Positions 1-11,369 of a stretch of 64,000 nt of DNA are shown one piece after another. The first letter of the stretch is position 1; every line of letters begins with the position of its first letter. This stretch comes from Strongyloides papillosus. Lineage: Eukaryota; Nematoda; Chromadorea; Rhabditida; Strongyloididae. Where the stretch lies: positions 62,001 to 126,000 of the forward strand of contig SRSI01000021.1 in assembly GCA_005656395.1 (NCBI GenBank), written 5' to 3'. The notes below the pieces were generated by a model. That model saw only the letters and a program-made list of their open reading frames with translations. It was not told where the DNA came from and searched no databases. The position numbers were made by a program, and so were the translations under genes.

Positions 1-265
1 TATAGAAATATATTACACATTAAAAAAAGAAACAGAAAGTTTTATAGAATATAGTGAACTTGTTTCGTCAAATAAAACTCTAATTTTTTTACTAGAGGCC
101 AATTTCATCACAATTATTTTGCATCTAAAAATAAAAACAATAATTATAATATTATTAATATAAGTTTCTATATTTCTTTAGTAGTATCTTTATTCTATGA
201 CTTGAGTTGTTTTCTACAATACATCTAAAATTATAAGATTATATTTAATTTTATGTAAAATTATA
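1..265 (-). repeat. Fragment of dispersed repeat R
   Basis: This stretch resembles, in inverted orientation, the right part of other R copies at about 16700-16860, 31320-31450 and 49010-49140. A shared landmark is the run read here as gttgttttctacaatacat. No coding potential is seen. R copies end in inverted repeats that begin near TACACAGAAA. This fragment lacks that terminus because it starts before the window. Confidence 0.6.
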
Positions 266-271
266 AATACT

Positions 272-960
272 GCGGCTAAAGTTCGGAATAAGGGCGACCA
301 GCGTCAAATTATTTTTAAATGGAACTTTTTTTGAGAAAGAGGGTATTCTAAGCATGGGTAACGATAAGTAAACATATTTTTAAGCATTTTGGAGCATTTG
401 CAGCAAATTTTTTTTGTGCGGCATTTGTGTTTTTGAGTGATTTTTTATAATTTTTTCGTATTATAAGCATGGATAACAATAAATAAACATATTTAAAAGC
501 ATTTAAGCAAATTTTTTTACAACATTTGTATTTTTTGAGTAGATTTTTTAAAGTGAACGGACTAGTTTTATTCATTTATTGATAAAGCTAAAGCATTGCA
601 TTCACTAACAAGCACTGCTATCATTATCACCTCATATAGAAAATATTTTTTTATTACTAATAGGTGGTCCTAATGAGGGCCGTTGAATTAAAATTCATTA
701 GTATTAGAAAAAGTAAAGAGCAGTCATGAGACTTTAAAATTTCTTGGGTCTTTTTCTAAGTGGTGAAACAACTTGTGAACTCGTCTGCCTATCTAAGTGA
801 TGTTGTCTATTAGTACCGAGATCCTGTTCCATGGATCTTTGACTATCATCTTTGTTTTGATTTGTAAGCATTTTTGGTTATTTTACTGGCAAGTTCATTT
901 TTTTCGTCAAATTTCTTATTTTTCTTTCAAATTTCTTGTTTTTATTATCAAGTTCCTTGT
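272..960 (-). repeat. Dispersed repeat M, copy 1
   Basis: About 690 bp are closely similar to 9460-10310. Landmarks on the minus strand are CTATATGAGGT (629-639), followed by a GCAGTGC core and then AT-rich blocks containing ATGCTTA and ATATGTTTA. The 700-960 part keeps an open minus-strand frame of about 45 codons (starting MLTNQNKDDSQRS) that is also open in the second copy, so M may contain the remains of a coding element. It cannot be assigned to a known family. Confidence 0.65.
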
Positions 961-999
961 TTTTAATAATTTTTAATCTATAACAAAAAATAATAACAA

Positions 1000-2565
1000 A
1001 AAAAAATTGTCTCTCTCAAGACTCTCTTCAAATTCAACCGATTTTTATGAATAAATAGCCAAAAGATGCGTTTTTTTAACTTAGAGGGGAAATAGGTCTC
1101 AAATATTAGCCGAATTATCTTTAAAAAACAGTGTTTTTTGACCTTTTTTAGCGTAGTTTTGTACAGGGAAAAAAGTTATTTTACAATTAATAAAGTATGA
1201 TGGTTTTTTTATTATTTGAAAGGTCTAATTCGAGAATGGTGCGGAAACACAATCCTATTAAATTTTTTTAAAAATTGGCCGAGTTATGATCTAAAGAGTG
1301 GTGACCATTTTGAAAAAAAATCTTAAAAAATTAATAAGAACAACTTAGTCGTAAATTGACGAAAACAAGCAAAATAGTATCTATTTTATAGATATACATG
1401 TAACTTTAAAAATAAGGGTCTAACGAAGTTTATAGCTTAACAACGAAAGAAGTTATATTAATTTGAATACTAACATTCCCACTTTTTTCCATTTTTTTCA
1501 CAAAAATCATTTTTGTCTTCAACTTAACTTTCCTCAAACTTAATCGATTTTTATGGCCAAATAGTCATTTTGATATATTTTGTTCTAACTTAGTGCAGAA
1601 AATGGGTCTCAAAACTTATGGTCTATAAATAGCCAAGTTATATTTTAAAAACATTGCTTTTTTGGACACATTTTTGCATAGTTTTGTTCTAAAAATAACT
1701 CTTTTTAAAGTTAATGAAATTTTATGGTTTATGACTAATTTGAGAGATACAACAACAGAATAGTAAAGAAACATAGCTGCATTAGGATTAATAAAGAATT
1801 GGCTAAGTTATAGATCAACATGTGATGACAATTTTTTTGGTAAAAATTAAAAAGCTTAATAGTTATTTATGAAAACTTCATAAATTTAAGTGGTTATGAT
1901 TTGCTTATATAGATTTAAATCTAACTGAGAAAATAAAAGTCAAACGAAGTTTATAGCTTATCTACGAAACGATTGATACTAATTTTGGTATCGTTTTTCT
2001 TGCTTTTTTCTATATCTTTTGTAAAAATTAATTTTGTTCCAGACATAACTTTTTTCAAACTGGATTAAATTTTAAGCTCAAATAGTCATTTGATGTATTT
2101 TTTTAACTTCGGAGGGAAAATAAATCTTGAAACTTTTGATCTATAACTGGCCAAATTATTTTTAGAAAACATCACTTTTTAGACACATTTTTGCATAGTT
2201 TGGTTTAAAAAATAACTCTTTTTAAAGTTGTTAAAACTTTATGATTTATTTATAAGATACAGGTATGAAAAAGAGGAAACTTAGTATAAAAAGAATAAAT
2301 AAAATGAATTAAGTAATGGATCAAGAAATGATAACTGTTTTTTAGTAAAAATTAACATTTTCTAATGTTTTAACTTTATGAAAAGTTGTTTAAAGAAAAT
2401 AAAACTAATGTTAGTGCATAGAACAAGACTTGACATAAAATGTAAAAACTATGGCAAAGTTTGTAGCTTACAAACGAAAAAAGTTATTTTTAAGCATAAT
2501 TTTTTTTGGTCTTTTAATTATTTATATATTTGTAAAATTCAGGTAAGTATGCAGTTAACAAAAGA
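1000..2565 (+). repeat. Tandem array T, about 510-bp unit, three units
   Basis: Three diverged units follow head to tail. The same block, with the landmark cgatttttatg then aatag, recurs near 1036, 1545 and 2065, giving a period of about 510 bp. Each unit also repeats a segment like acatttttgcatagtttg and a later segment like cgaagtttatagctta. A second array of the same unit lies at 17800-19130. No gene is seen inside. Confidence 0.65.
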
Positions 2566-2569
2566 AATA

Positions 2570-3498
2570 CATTGAATTGTTTATACCAATTTAAAAAAAA
2601 TAATAAAAAATCACTTAAATAGCTATTTATAATAATTTAAATTTTTGTTCACTTTTTTGATATAAAATAAATTATTTTTGTTAGGTAAATTTTTTTAACT
2701 AAACAGTTTCAATGAATATAAACGTTATACATTGATTCTAAAAACTTAGAAATATTTCATAATGTATTAATATATTATGACAATGTACTTTCGGTTATTT
2801 TATTTCTCCAAAAATATGTAACTAGATAGAACAATTTTTTTATACACATACTTTCACTAATAATTTAGTATAAAAAAGTTTTTGAAAAATATGCTCCGCG
2901 GACTAGCCCTGACCAGCCGAAGGCGGGTCTAAGACTGGTAGTATAAGTATTAATAAAAATATTAATAAGAAATCTATTGTTTTTATAAATATATAATAGA
3001 GAAAATATATTTATAGATATAGGTTGTGGCGTCCTCCTTTTCAAACAAATTCCCAATGCCCTCTGAATCTCCGACAGACTTTTAAACCTTTACCAATATC
3101 AAACTTTTATTGACCCAAACTTTAATACAAAAAGACACACTAATATAATACTACACAAAGTGGCCACCTAGGGATAATATTTTTAAAACTACAACAATTT
3201 ACTTACTTATAAATAACTCTTTGACCTCTTAGAAACTCCTGAAATCTCCTTCAACTCTTTCTGAAACTCCTAGTGGTCTACAAAATACAATATTAAAATT
3301 ACAATATGATTAAGTTATACATTTAATAAATATGATATAATAAAACAAGTCTTACATTAAATATGATGATAATTAAAAATAACTACAACTACTACCTCAG
3401 TTAATAAAATGACTGTTTTGGTGACTTTTTCACCTATTATATAAACAAAAGAAAATGTTCTCGAATTTTCCAAACAGTTTCCAACTGTTATATTTTTA
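2570..3498. other. Non-coding; start shared with 19130-19460
   Basis: The first 380 bases are a diverged copy of 19130-19460, including a GC-richer block at 2890-2935 with gctccgcgga and agccctgacc. The remainder (about 2950-3498) shows no recognisable gene or repeat structure. Confidence 0.4.
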
Positions 3499-3506
3499 CT
3501 ATAGTA

Positions 3507-4371
3507 TAGTACATTACTAGAAGCGCATAATGCATCGGATATTACGGAGCAGAGCGAATAGTTAACTATGCGGAGCGGTTTAGAATCGGGAATTTTACTA
3601 TCCGCCCCGATCCGTATAAGTATCCGCAGACCATTTCATAAGTATCAACGGATCGATTCGTATAAGTATCCGTGGATCATTTCGTAAGTATCCGCAGATC
3701 TATCCGTACAAATATCCGTGGATCGATCCATATAAGTATCCGTGGATACTTGTAAATTTTAAAACTTAAAAAATATAATATATAAAAATTTAATTATATA
3801 GTAACAAATTACTTAAAATTCTTTTGCTCATTCTGATATTTAAAAAGATATCAGAAAAATTCTTAATTGAATCTTTAAAAATTTTTTATAATGTATAAAA
3901 TTAATAACAAATATTATAATTAAATAATTAATGACATAATATTAAAATCAAACTAAAAAAAAACAATAAACATTTTTTAAAAATAAAAATATATTAATAA
4001 TATACTATTAATATTGAAATAGTTAATAAGTTATCAACAACAATAATATAATTAATAATTTTAAAAGAAATATTTATATATTTTAACAATATATTAATAA
4101 TAATATTATAATTAATATTAATTATGAGACTTGTTACCCTGTTTTTAAAACATGAGTTAATTCCTTGATCTTTCTGATCAATAGATCGTGATAAGAATAT
4201 CACAATTATTCACTCTTTACATACATGTCTTATTTTTTTAAGCCGCATTGTAGTTTACAATTTAACAGCAATTTTTACTATTTATGGATATATCCGGATC
4301 TAATCTGCGTTCGCTCCGGAGCACTTTCTAAATTTTTTTGAGTATCCGATCCGCTCCGAATCTCTGTACTA
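3507..4371. mobile_element. Short non-autonomous hAT-like element
   Basis: An 865-bp segment is flanked by the 8-bp direct duplication CTATAGTA (3499-3506 and 4372-4379). Its ends are short inverted repeats: TAGTACA at the left and TGTACTA at the right. Eight-bp duplications are typical of hAT transposons. Both subterminal zones are GC-richer than the rest of the region and carry repeated GTATCCG-type motifs (3600-3760 and 4285-4360). There is no transposase, so it would need one in trans. Confidence 0.6.
3604..3760 (+). repeat. Short tandem repeats around GTATCCG
   Basis: The phrase (c)gtataagtatccg(t/c)(g/a)gatc recurs about every 24-27 bp, five to six times, inside the hAT-like element at 3507-4371. 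Related inverted motifs occur near its other end. Such subterminal repeats are commonly transposase-binding sites in hAT elements; that role is inferred here. Confidence 0.6.
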
Positions 4372-4394
4372 CTATAGTATATTCATTGATAAAA

Positions 4395-5075
4395 AAAGTA
4401 GCTAAAATATTCGTTAACAAGAATTATGTAACTAAAACATTCGTTAGTTAAAACCAAATAGCTAACGAATTTTGTTAATTAAAATTATGTAACTAACGAA
4501 CTCTGTTAGTTAAAATATAGTAACTAACGAACAATGTTAGTTAAAATATAGTAACTAACGAACTTTGTTAGTAAAAATATAGTAACTAACGAACTTTGTT
4601 AGTAAAAATACAGTGACTAACGCACTTTTTTAGTTAAAATTTATGTAACTAACGAACTTTGTTAATAGCAATTTATGTTAATAACTAACTTCGTTAACAA
4701 CTAACTTCGTTAACAACGAACTTCGTTAACAACTAACTTCGTTAACAACTAACTTCGTTATCAACTAACTTCGTTAACAACGAACTTCGTTAATAACTAA
4801 CTTCGTTAACAACGAACTTCGTTAATAACTAACTTCGTTAACAACGAACTTCGTTAATAACAATTTATGTTACTAACTAACTTCGTTAACAACGAACTTC
4901 GTTAACAGCTAACTTCGTTATCAACTAACTTCGTTAATAACAATTTATGTAACTAACGAACTTTGTTAAGAACGACTTATGTAACTAAAGAACTTTGTTA
5001 GTTTAAATTATGTAACTATCGAATTTTGTTAGTTAAAATTATGAAACTTAAGTATTCGTTAGTTAAAATCAAGTA
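4395..5075 (+). repeat. Minisatellite with 16-bp core and 31-bp flanks
   Basis: The centre (about 4675-4945) is built from a 16-bp unit close to TAACTTCGTTAACAAC, with GAACTTCGTTAATAAC variants alternating. Both flanks use a longer unit of about 31 bp sharing AACTAACGAAC and a TTTGTTAGT half. The core unit contains the palindrome GTTAAC. There are no spacers of unrelated sequence, so it is not a CRISPR array. Confidence 0.85.
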
Positions 5076-5088
5076 GCTACAGACAAAA

Positions 5089-5320
5089 AATAAAGAAGAC
5101 ACAGGTTTGCATAAAATTTAACAAATATGTCCTACTTAAAAAAATTGAATTTTCTTTTTTTGCGACTAATTTTTTTGCAATTATCGCATGTATAAAAATT
5201 AAAACAATAATTAAAGTATTATTAAAATAAGTTTCTGTTTTTTAGTAAATTTTTTTCAAATCGCACTTTGTGAGTCAATAAGATATTGGAGGTACAACTA
5301 AAATTTTTACCCTTATTTTT
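5089..5320 (-). repeat. Fragment of dispersed repeat R
   Basis: The block starts with an acacaggtttgcataaaat-type end and continues with tgcgactaatttt and aattatcgcatg. It is the inverted counterpart of the right end of R at 16835-16930 and 17340-17450. It appears to be one terminus of R truncated at about 5320. From there to 5718 nothing is recognisable. Confidence 0.55.
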
Positions 5321-5718
5321 ATTATATTAATAAAAAAAAGCAATTAAAAAAATGTATGTTAGCAAGTTTGTTCGGTCTCAAACTTTGAAATATAAGAGCC
5401 GCAGTGGATCAAAGTCGGAAAAATTGATCATTACAAGTTTACAGTAAATAGATTTTTTTAAAAACAAATGTTTCTAGAGTTTGTTTTTTTGTTAAAAAAC
5501 TAATGAGCATACTTCCGGCTTTATAAATTTACCTCATTATTGTTTTTTGGAATTTTTTTTAGTTTTTCAATTTTTTTTTTTTTACATTCCTCTCTTTTTG
5601 TCTCTTATGAGTGTACGTTTTTATATTTATTCCCTAATTTTTACATAATATTATTGCATAAGCATATACTAAGATAATAAAAAGTTTTAAAATTAAAAAA
5701 TTAAGTAAAGTAATTAAA

Positions 5719-8494
5719 ATGGATACGATAAAGGCAAAAATTAGAGGTTTCGAGCCAGGGAGTGACGTCGGGCCTTCGGATAGTCGAATAATTAACAATC
5801 ATGCAAAAATGTTAAAAATGATGACACTTAATGTCAGATCACTACTCCACAAAATATATGAATTGAATGAACTGCTGAACTCAGAGGAAATTGATGTTGC
5901 GTTTATTACTGAAACCAGATGGAAAACAGATGAATGTTTCCAAGAATAAGGTTTTGTATATATCATGGGTAAAGCGGACAATAGAAATGGAGGTAGTGGT
6001 ATAGTTATCAAAAAAGAACTACTAAAATACATTCAAAAAATAGTTACACAATCGTCGAGAATAACCAGTATTGTTATGAAAGTAGAAAATGAGACATGTG
6101 TTCTTACATCATGTTATTTCCATACTTTTGCTGCTTCTGAAGATGAAATTGACATTTTGTACGACAAATTACGAGGTATCATTACTGATAGTAAAGATAG
6201 AAATATGAAATGCATTGTTGGAGGAGACTTTAATGCAAAGGTACTATTCAATAACAAGAATGGAAGACGGTTAAACGGGAATGTATTAGAAAATGAAAGA
6301 GGAGAAAGATTGACTCAATTTTTATGAAGAAATGGAATTATGTTGCTGCAATATGCTCTTTAACAGGAAATCCAACAGAAGAACAACTTGGATATCACCC
6401 AATCAAAAAATTAAAGGAGAAATAGACTATTTCTTATCAGATGAAGTATTAGCTAAAAGAATAAAAGATGTTAGGGCGTTGCAAAAACATATCTTTAACA
6501 GCGACCATAACCCTTTAATATTAAAATTAGAATTCAAAGTCTTATCACATAGGACAAAATTCAAGAACAACAAGGTTAATGTTAGACCGAACTTTAATAA
6601 AATTGACCCCATGAAGTTAAAAGATATTAAGAAAAAATTAAATTGGGACCTTGGTGAAAATGCTGAACAAAACTGTGATACAATCAGAAGTAATCTTACA
6701 AAAATTTACAATAAATATAAAATAAAAGAAATAAAGTCATCACGTAGAATCACTGATAATCCGAAAATCAAAAATCTACTTATCAAGAGGAAAAATCTTA
6801 AAAGTAAAGGTTTGAATTATACTATTCTTAGCAAACTATTAAGATTCGAAATTAATAAGTTGTGCTTAAAAAGAACAAATTCAGTTATTGATAAAGCTAT
6901 CAAGGAAGGTAGATCAATGAAATATGTTTTTAAAGAAACAGCTAGGAAAAAATTCAACAACATAAGCAAAGATAGTGTGAAGAAAACCTTTGGTGAAATC
7001 TTTGGTAAAGAAAGAGAAGAAAGTATCGAGTGGAGGAATTATGTCAAAAAAGATTCTAAATGACATCCCATAACACCTGAAGGAGTTAGTTTTAGAATTA
7101 AAAAAAGTAAAAGAAAAGCTTGTGGACCTGATGGCATTTTTCTCGAACACCTCATATTAGGTGACAGAAAAGCAGCAGAAGCACTAGCTACTTTATTCAA
7201 TAAGCATGGACATTTGATTCCTGACCAAATAAATGAATGCAGTATAGTTCTTATCAAAAAACCTAGCAGTATTTCGAATGATATTTCTAGTTTTAGGCCA
7301 ATATCAATCTTACAAACTATTTTCAAAATTTATACTGGAACTTTACTTGAACGTATCCAAGATAAGATTGAAAATTGTGTCAGTTCTAGCCAGGCGGGGT
7401 TTTTTAGAAAAAGAAATACTTTAAATCAGATATTACAATTCTGCACAATAATTCAAACGTGTAGAGAGTATAAGAAAGATTTATATGCTATTTTTATAGA
7501 TTTTAAAAAAGCATTCGATTCAGTTAACCATAGCTGGCTTCTCTACAGTTTGGCAATAAATGATTTTGATGAAGAATTGGTAAAAAGAATTGAAGCATTA
7601 TACAGATCTCCAAAAGCTACCTTTTCCACAGGTATCAACAATTCATATACTACAATCGAAGTGAAGTCAGATATTAGACAGAGTGATACAGTAAGCCCAA
7701 AATTGTTTATTCTATTATTGGAAATAATTCTTAAGAATGCCCAACATGATTTAGATGATTGTTTTAAAAACGAAGAAAGTAACCTAGTTAAGGTTATGAT
7801 TGATGGTACTCCTACAGTTAGCTTCAAATTAGAGTTTGCTGAAGACATAGTAATTTACACCTATGATCAAAAGCTAACAGAAAAAATAGCTCATGTTATT
7901 AAATATCATGCCAGGAAAACAGGTCTAGAGTTGAGTAAGGATAAAACAAAAATGATGGCTACGCAATATAAAAAGAAGTTAGATAATCCAATATATGAAG
8001 TAGTATCAAATTATAAATACCTAGGAAGAGTGGTATCTATGGACCTGAATGGAGATAATAACGATTTCAATGAACGTGCAAAGGCCACATGGCGGGCAAG
8101 ATTTAAAAACAAAGAACTATTAAATAGAGCTGATTACAAAAATAAATTAAAAATTTATAATTGCATCATAAGACCAGCAACTCTATACAGTATAGAATCT
8201 ATGAGACCGACTATTATGCTTATCAATAAATTTGTATAACTGGAGAAGAAGGTTCTATATTCTATTTTCAAAAAAGAGATCCATCTTGCTATGTGTATTA
8301 AAGATATAATACTAGATAGAATGGAAAAGGCAAGAAAACCTTTTGATGTATATGTTGAGAAAGATTGGAAAAGACCAGTAGGCAGACCTCCAAAGAGACT
8401 TCTATCTCTTGTTCCTGATAATTCTACTATACGAAAACAACCTGATAGAAAAGCCAAATTATCATTAAATGTTAATATTTATAAACGTTTGTAA
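5719..8494 (+). pseudogene. Decayed RTE-like LINE (endonuclease + reverse transcriptase)
   Basis: This is a degenerate non-LTR retrotransposon polyprotein. The N-terminal part is an apurinic-type endonuclease: TLNVRSL then ITETRW near 5825-5925, and GGDFNAKV near 6218-6240. The RT follows: RPISILQ, FIDFKKAFDSVN (about 7495-7530), IRQSDTVSPKLF and FAEDIVIY (about 7830-7860). GRPPKR near the C-terminus is RTE-like. The frame is broken by in-frame stops at 5947, 6325, 7061 and 8237 and by a frameshift near 6340-6360. The active-site FADD is FAED, so it is dead. A run of AATAAAATAAA follows at 8520-8550, like an RTE 3' tail. Assignment to RTE rests on motifs only. Confidence 0.85.
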
Positions 8495-8519
8495 ATTTTT
8501 CGTCCCTTTTAGATGAATG

Positions 8520-8555
8520 CGAATAAAATAAAAAAAATAAAATAAAAAATTTCAA
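8520..8555 (+). repeat. A-rich AATAAA-type tail of the RTE LINE
   Basis: Short AATAAAATAAAA repeats follow the last recognisable LINE codon by about 25 bp. Short A-rich microsatellite tails are typical of RTE 3' ends. The exact element boundary is not fixed because no target duplication was found. Confidence 0.5.
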
Positions 8556-9458
8556 TTTTTAAGTACAGAAATCAAAAAAGCGCATGTTTTCACTATGCTC
8601 ATTCGTTTTTTCATAAAAAATTACTCTTTAGAAACAATATTTATTTTTAAAAAAATTTATTCACCGGAAACTCTTAAAAATCAATTTTTCCGAATTTGTA
8701 TCATTGCAGATACTGTATCTCAAAGTCTCAAGCCAAATAAATTTGCCAACATACATTTTTTTAGCTGCTCTTTATATTTATAAAAAAGGATGGAAGTCAA
8801 ATTTTTAGGTGTATAAAATTTTTAAAAAATGTTCGGGTGACTCAAAAAACGAGATTTAATTAAAATTATCTTATTTGTCTCTTAATATCTATAATTAAAA
8901 TAAATGAATATAACAAATATTAAAAGACAAAGAAATAATAATGATAAAAATGTGAAATTTATAATTTAATATAGTATAAAATTTATACTAAATTGCATTT
9001 TTACCTTTATTTTAAAACTTAAGTTGTTTTCTACAATACATTTGATAATCCAAGAGTAAAATAAGATTTAAATAATTTCGTTTAAAGATCATTTGTCATT
9101 TTACCGGGCACTTCCAGGGGTTATAACGTTTAGATATAAAGATTGTGAAAATATATAGATAGTTATTTTAATTTTCTCGACATAAGAATGTAATTGTTTT
9201 TCACTGATTGTAATCAATTTATTTTTAGGTAGTTTGTTAATACTACAATATAAACATTAACAAATATGGCTGATTTTTCATATACTAGATGGTGACCTCC
9301 AATGTAAAAAATAAAACTTACTAAAAAATCATGTTTTTTTACAGTTAAAGTAAAAATACTTGTAAATTTCACTATTTTTATGCTCTAACATTACGCAACA
9401 TTAACAAATTTGGTCAATTTTCCATAAACATGAGAGTGACTTTCAATCTACAATATAC
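8556..9458. other. Non-coding, partly R repeat
   Basis: From about 8980 to 9100 the sequence resembles R (cttaagttgttttctacaatacat). The rest is AT-rich and contains no gene that can be supported. Confidence 0.35.
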
Positions 9459-9459
9459 C

Positions 9460-10310
9460 AAATGGTTAAAGTTCAGATTAATAGTGACCAGCGTCAAATT
9501 GTTTTTTAGTGGAGTTTTTTTTGAGATAGAGAATATTCTAAGCATAGATAACGATAAATAAACATATTTTTTAGCATTTGCAGCTTATTTTTTTTGTGCA
9601 GCATTTGTGTTTTAGAATGATTTTTTTTTAATATTTTGGTATTATAAGCATGTGTTATTCGGTATCGACACCGTGCTTGGCGAAATCAATGATGTAGGTA
9701 ACACAATATAAATTGAATGATCAAATTTATTTTAAAAAATAAGATATCAAAATTATATGATTTATATACCATGACAATCCATTAGTGATATTTATCTTCT
9801 TATAATAAGGTTTTGAGAAATACTAAATATCTCAAAAAAATGACTTATTTCTTTATACATAAATAACTATAAACAAACATATTTTAAAGCATTTTAGCAA
9901 TTTTTTTTACAGCATTTGTGTTTTTGAGTAGATTTTTTGATTTTTTTAAAGTAAATTAACTTGTTTCATTCATTTTTTGATGAAGCTAAAGCATTGCGCA
10001 TTCACTAGCAAGCACTGCTATTATTTTCACCTCATATAAGTGTAATTAATTATTATTAATTGGTAGCCTTTATGAGAGACGTTGGGTTAAAGTTGATTAG
10101 TATTAGAAAAACTAAGATGCAGCCTTGAAACCTTAAGAATTCCTGGATTTTTTTCTAACTAGTAAAGCAACTGGTCAATTCGTCTGCCTATCTAAGTGAT
10201 GTTGACTATCAGTGCCGAGATACTCTTCAATGGATCTTTGACTATCATCTTTGTTTTGATTTGTAAGCATTTTTGGTTATTTTACTGGGAAGTTTATTTT
10301 TTTTGTAAAA
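9460..10310 (-). repeat. Dispersed repeat M, copy 2, with an insertion
   Basis: This is a diverged copy of 272-960. It is interrupted at about 9652-9850 by roughly 190-200 bp absent from copy 1; the insert begins near tgttattcggtatcgacacc. The CTTATATGAGGTG core on the minus strand lies at 10028-10040. The small minus-strand frame beginning MLTNQNKDDSQRS at its far end is conserved with copy 1 but stops earlier. Confidence 0.6.
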
Positions 10311-11139
10311 TTCTTTATTTGTCTATAAAATTCCTTATTATTTTTATTAAATCCCATTTTTCTAATGATTTTTAGTTAATTAAATTGAAAAAAATTTTGA
10401 AAAAATATAGATTTTTTTGTATAAAAAAAATATTTTTTAATTTTTAAAAATCTATAAAAATAATAAAAATGTTTGCTAATTTTAATATTTTTTTTAAAAC
10501 ATCATAAAAGTAAAAAACAAATTGTTTACAATCAAAAACTTTTGGTCGCTCTTATTTCGACCTAACTCCAAAAATGATTTAGAAAAAGTATACACAGAAA
10601 AAAAGGACAAATTTTGACAAATCTATCTATAATGCAAAAAAATGTCCCACCATTTTAAAAAATTGAATATTATTCAAATTTTAAAATTATCAAGCAATAG
10701 CATAAATTTTTAAACAACGCAAAATATTGGGTTGTCGCATACATTTTACCGTTTTTTTTACAAAGATATATATGTTTAACTTTTTCAATTAATGTGACTT
10801 TTTTTAATTTGATATTTTTTATGACATTATGTCCATTTAGATCTTAACTTGTTTTTTTATTTTATAAAAAATGCTATTAAAGGTCAATTTCGTGTAAAAT
10901 TATTGATGTTTTAATAAAGATCATTATTTTAAACAATCTATTAAGGACAATAAGTTTAAAAATTTCACAACAATAATAAAGAAAAACAGTAATTATTTAC
11001 TCACACAAAGTATTATTAATTAAAAATATTACTTTAGTATTCGTTCTTATTTTAAATTAAAATATGTAAACGTTATTTTTTTACTATAAATAAAAATCTA
11101 TATTATTTTATAACTTTTCATAAGTTTGATTTTTAAAGA

Positions 11140-11350
11140 TGAAATATGAATATTATAAAATATTAATATTAATGAAAAGAAATTATAAATTATGAATTTT
11201 AAAGAAGAAATTTTAAATATTATAGTAATTTTGAATATAAAAATGTCTATAAATTGTATGATTATTTTCTAAAAAACAAGAGTTTTAATAAATTGTGTTA
11301 ATTTATTGACTTGTGTGTTATTTTATTATCTATATTGGTTTTATTTTACA
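11140..11350 (+). repeat. 5' LTR (211 bp)
   Basis: TG...CA termini. By eye it is identical to 15663-15873. It is AT-rich and contains no obvious protein. It is preceded by the duplication AAAGA. Confidence 0.93.
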
Positions 11351-11361
11351 TGGCGATCCTG
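11351..11361 (+). other. Primer-binding site
   Basis: TGGCGATCCTG follows the 5' LTR with no spacer and begins with TGG, the complement of tRNA CCA. Against the 3' end of the tRNA-Arg(TCG) at 53624-53696 with CCA added, 10 of 11 positions pair, so an Arg-type tRNA primer is likely. The true donor gene may be elsewhere. Confidence 0.7.
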
Positions 11362-11369
11362 TTTTTATA

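Noticed and set aside
2865..3056. 63-codon minus-strand frame near the GC-rich block
   Set aside because: The related copy at 19430 does not preserve it.
4395..5075. CRISPR-like repeat array
   Set aside because: Repeats are contiguous or of nested period without unique spacers, and the sequence is eukaryotic.
7543..7848. Minus-strand frame within the RTE LINE
   Set aside because: Antisense of the RT domain; no independent support.
11313..11369. GTG start of the gag-pol frame inside the LTR
   Set aside because: The frame is open there only by chance extension; the first ATG at 11370 after the primer site is more reasonable.
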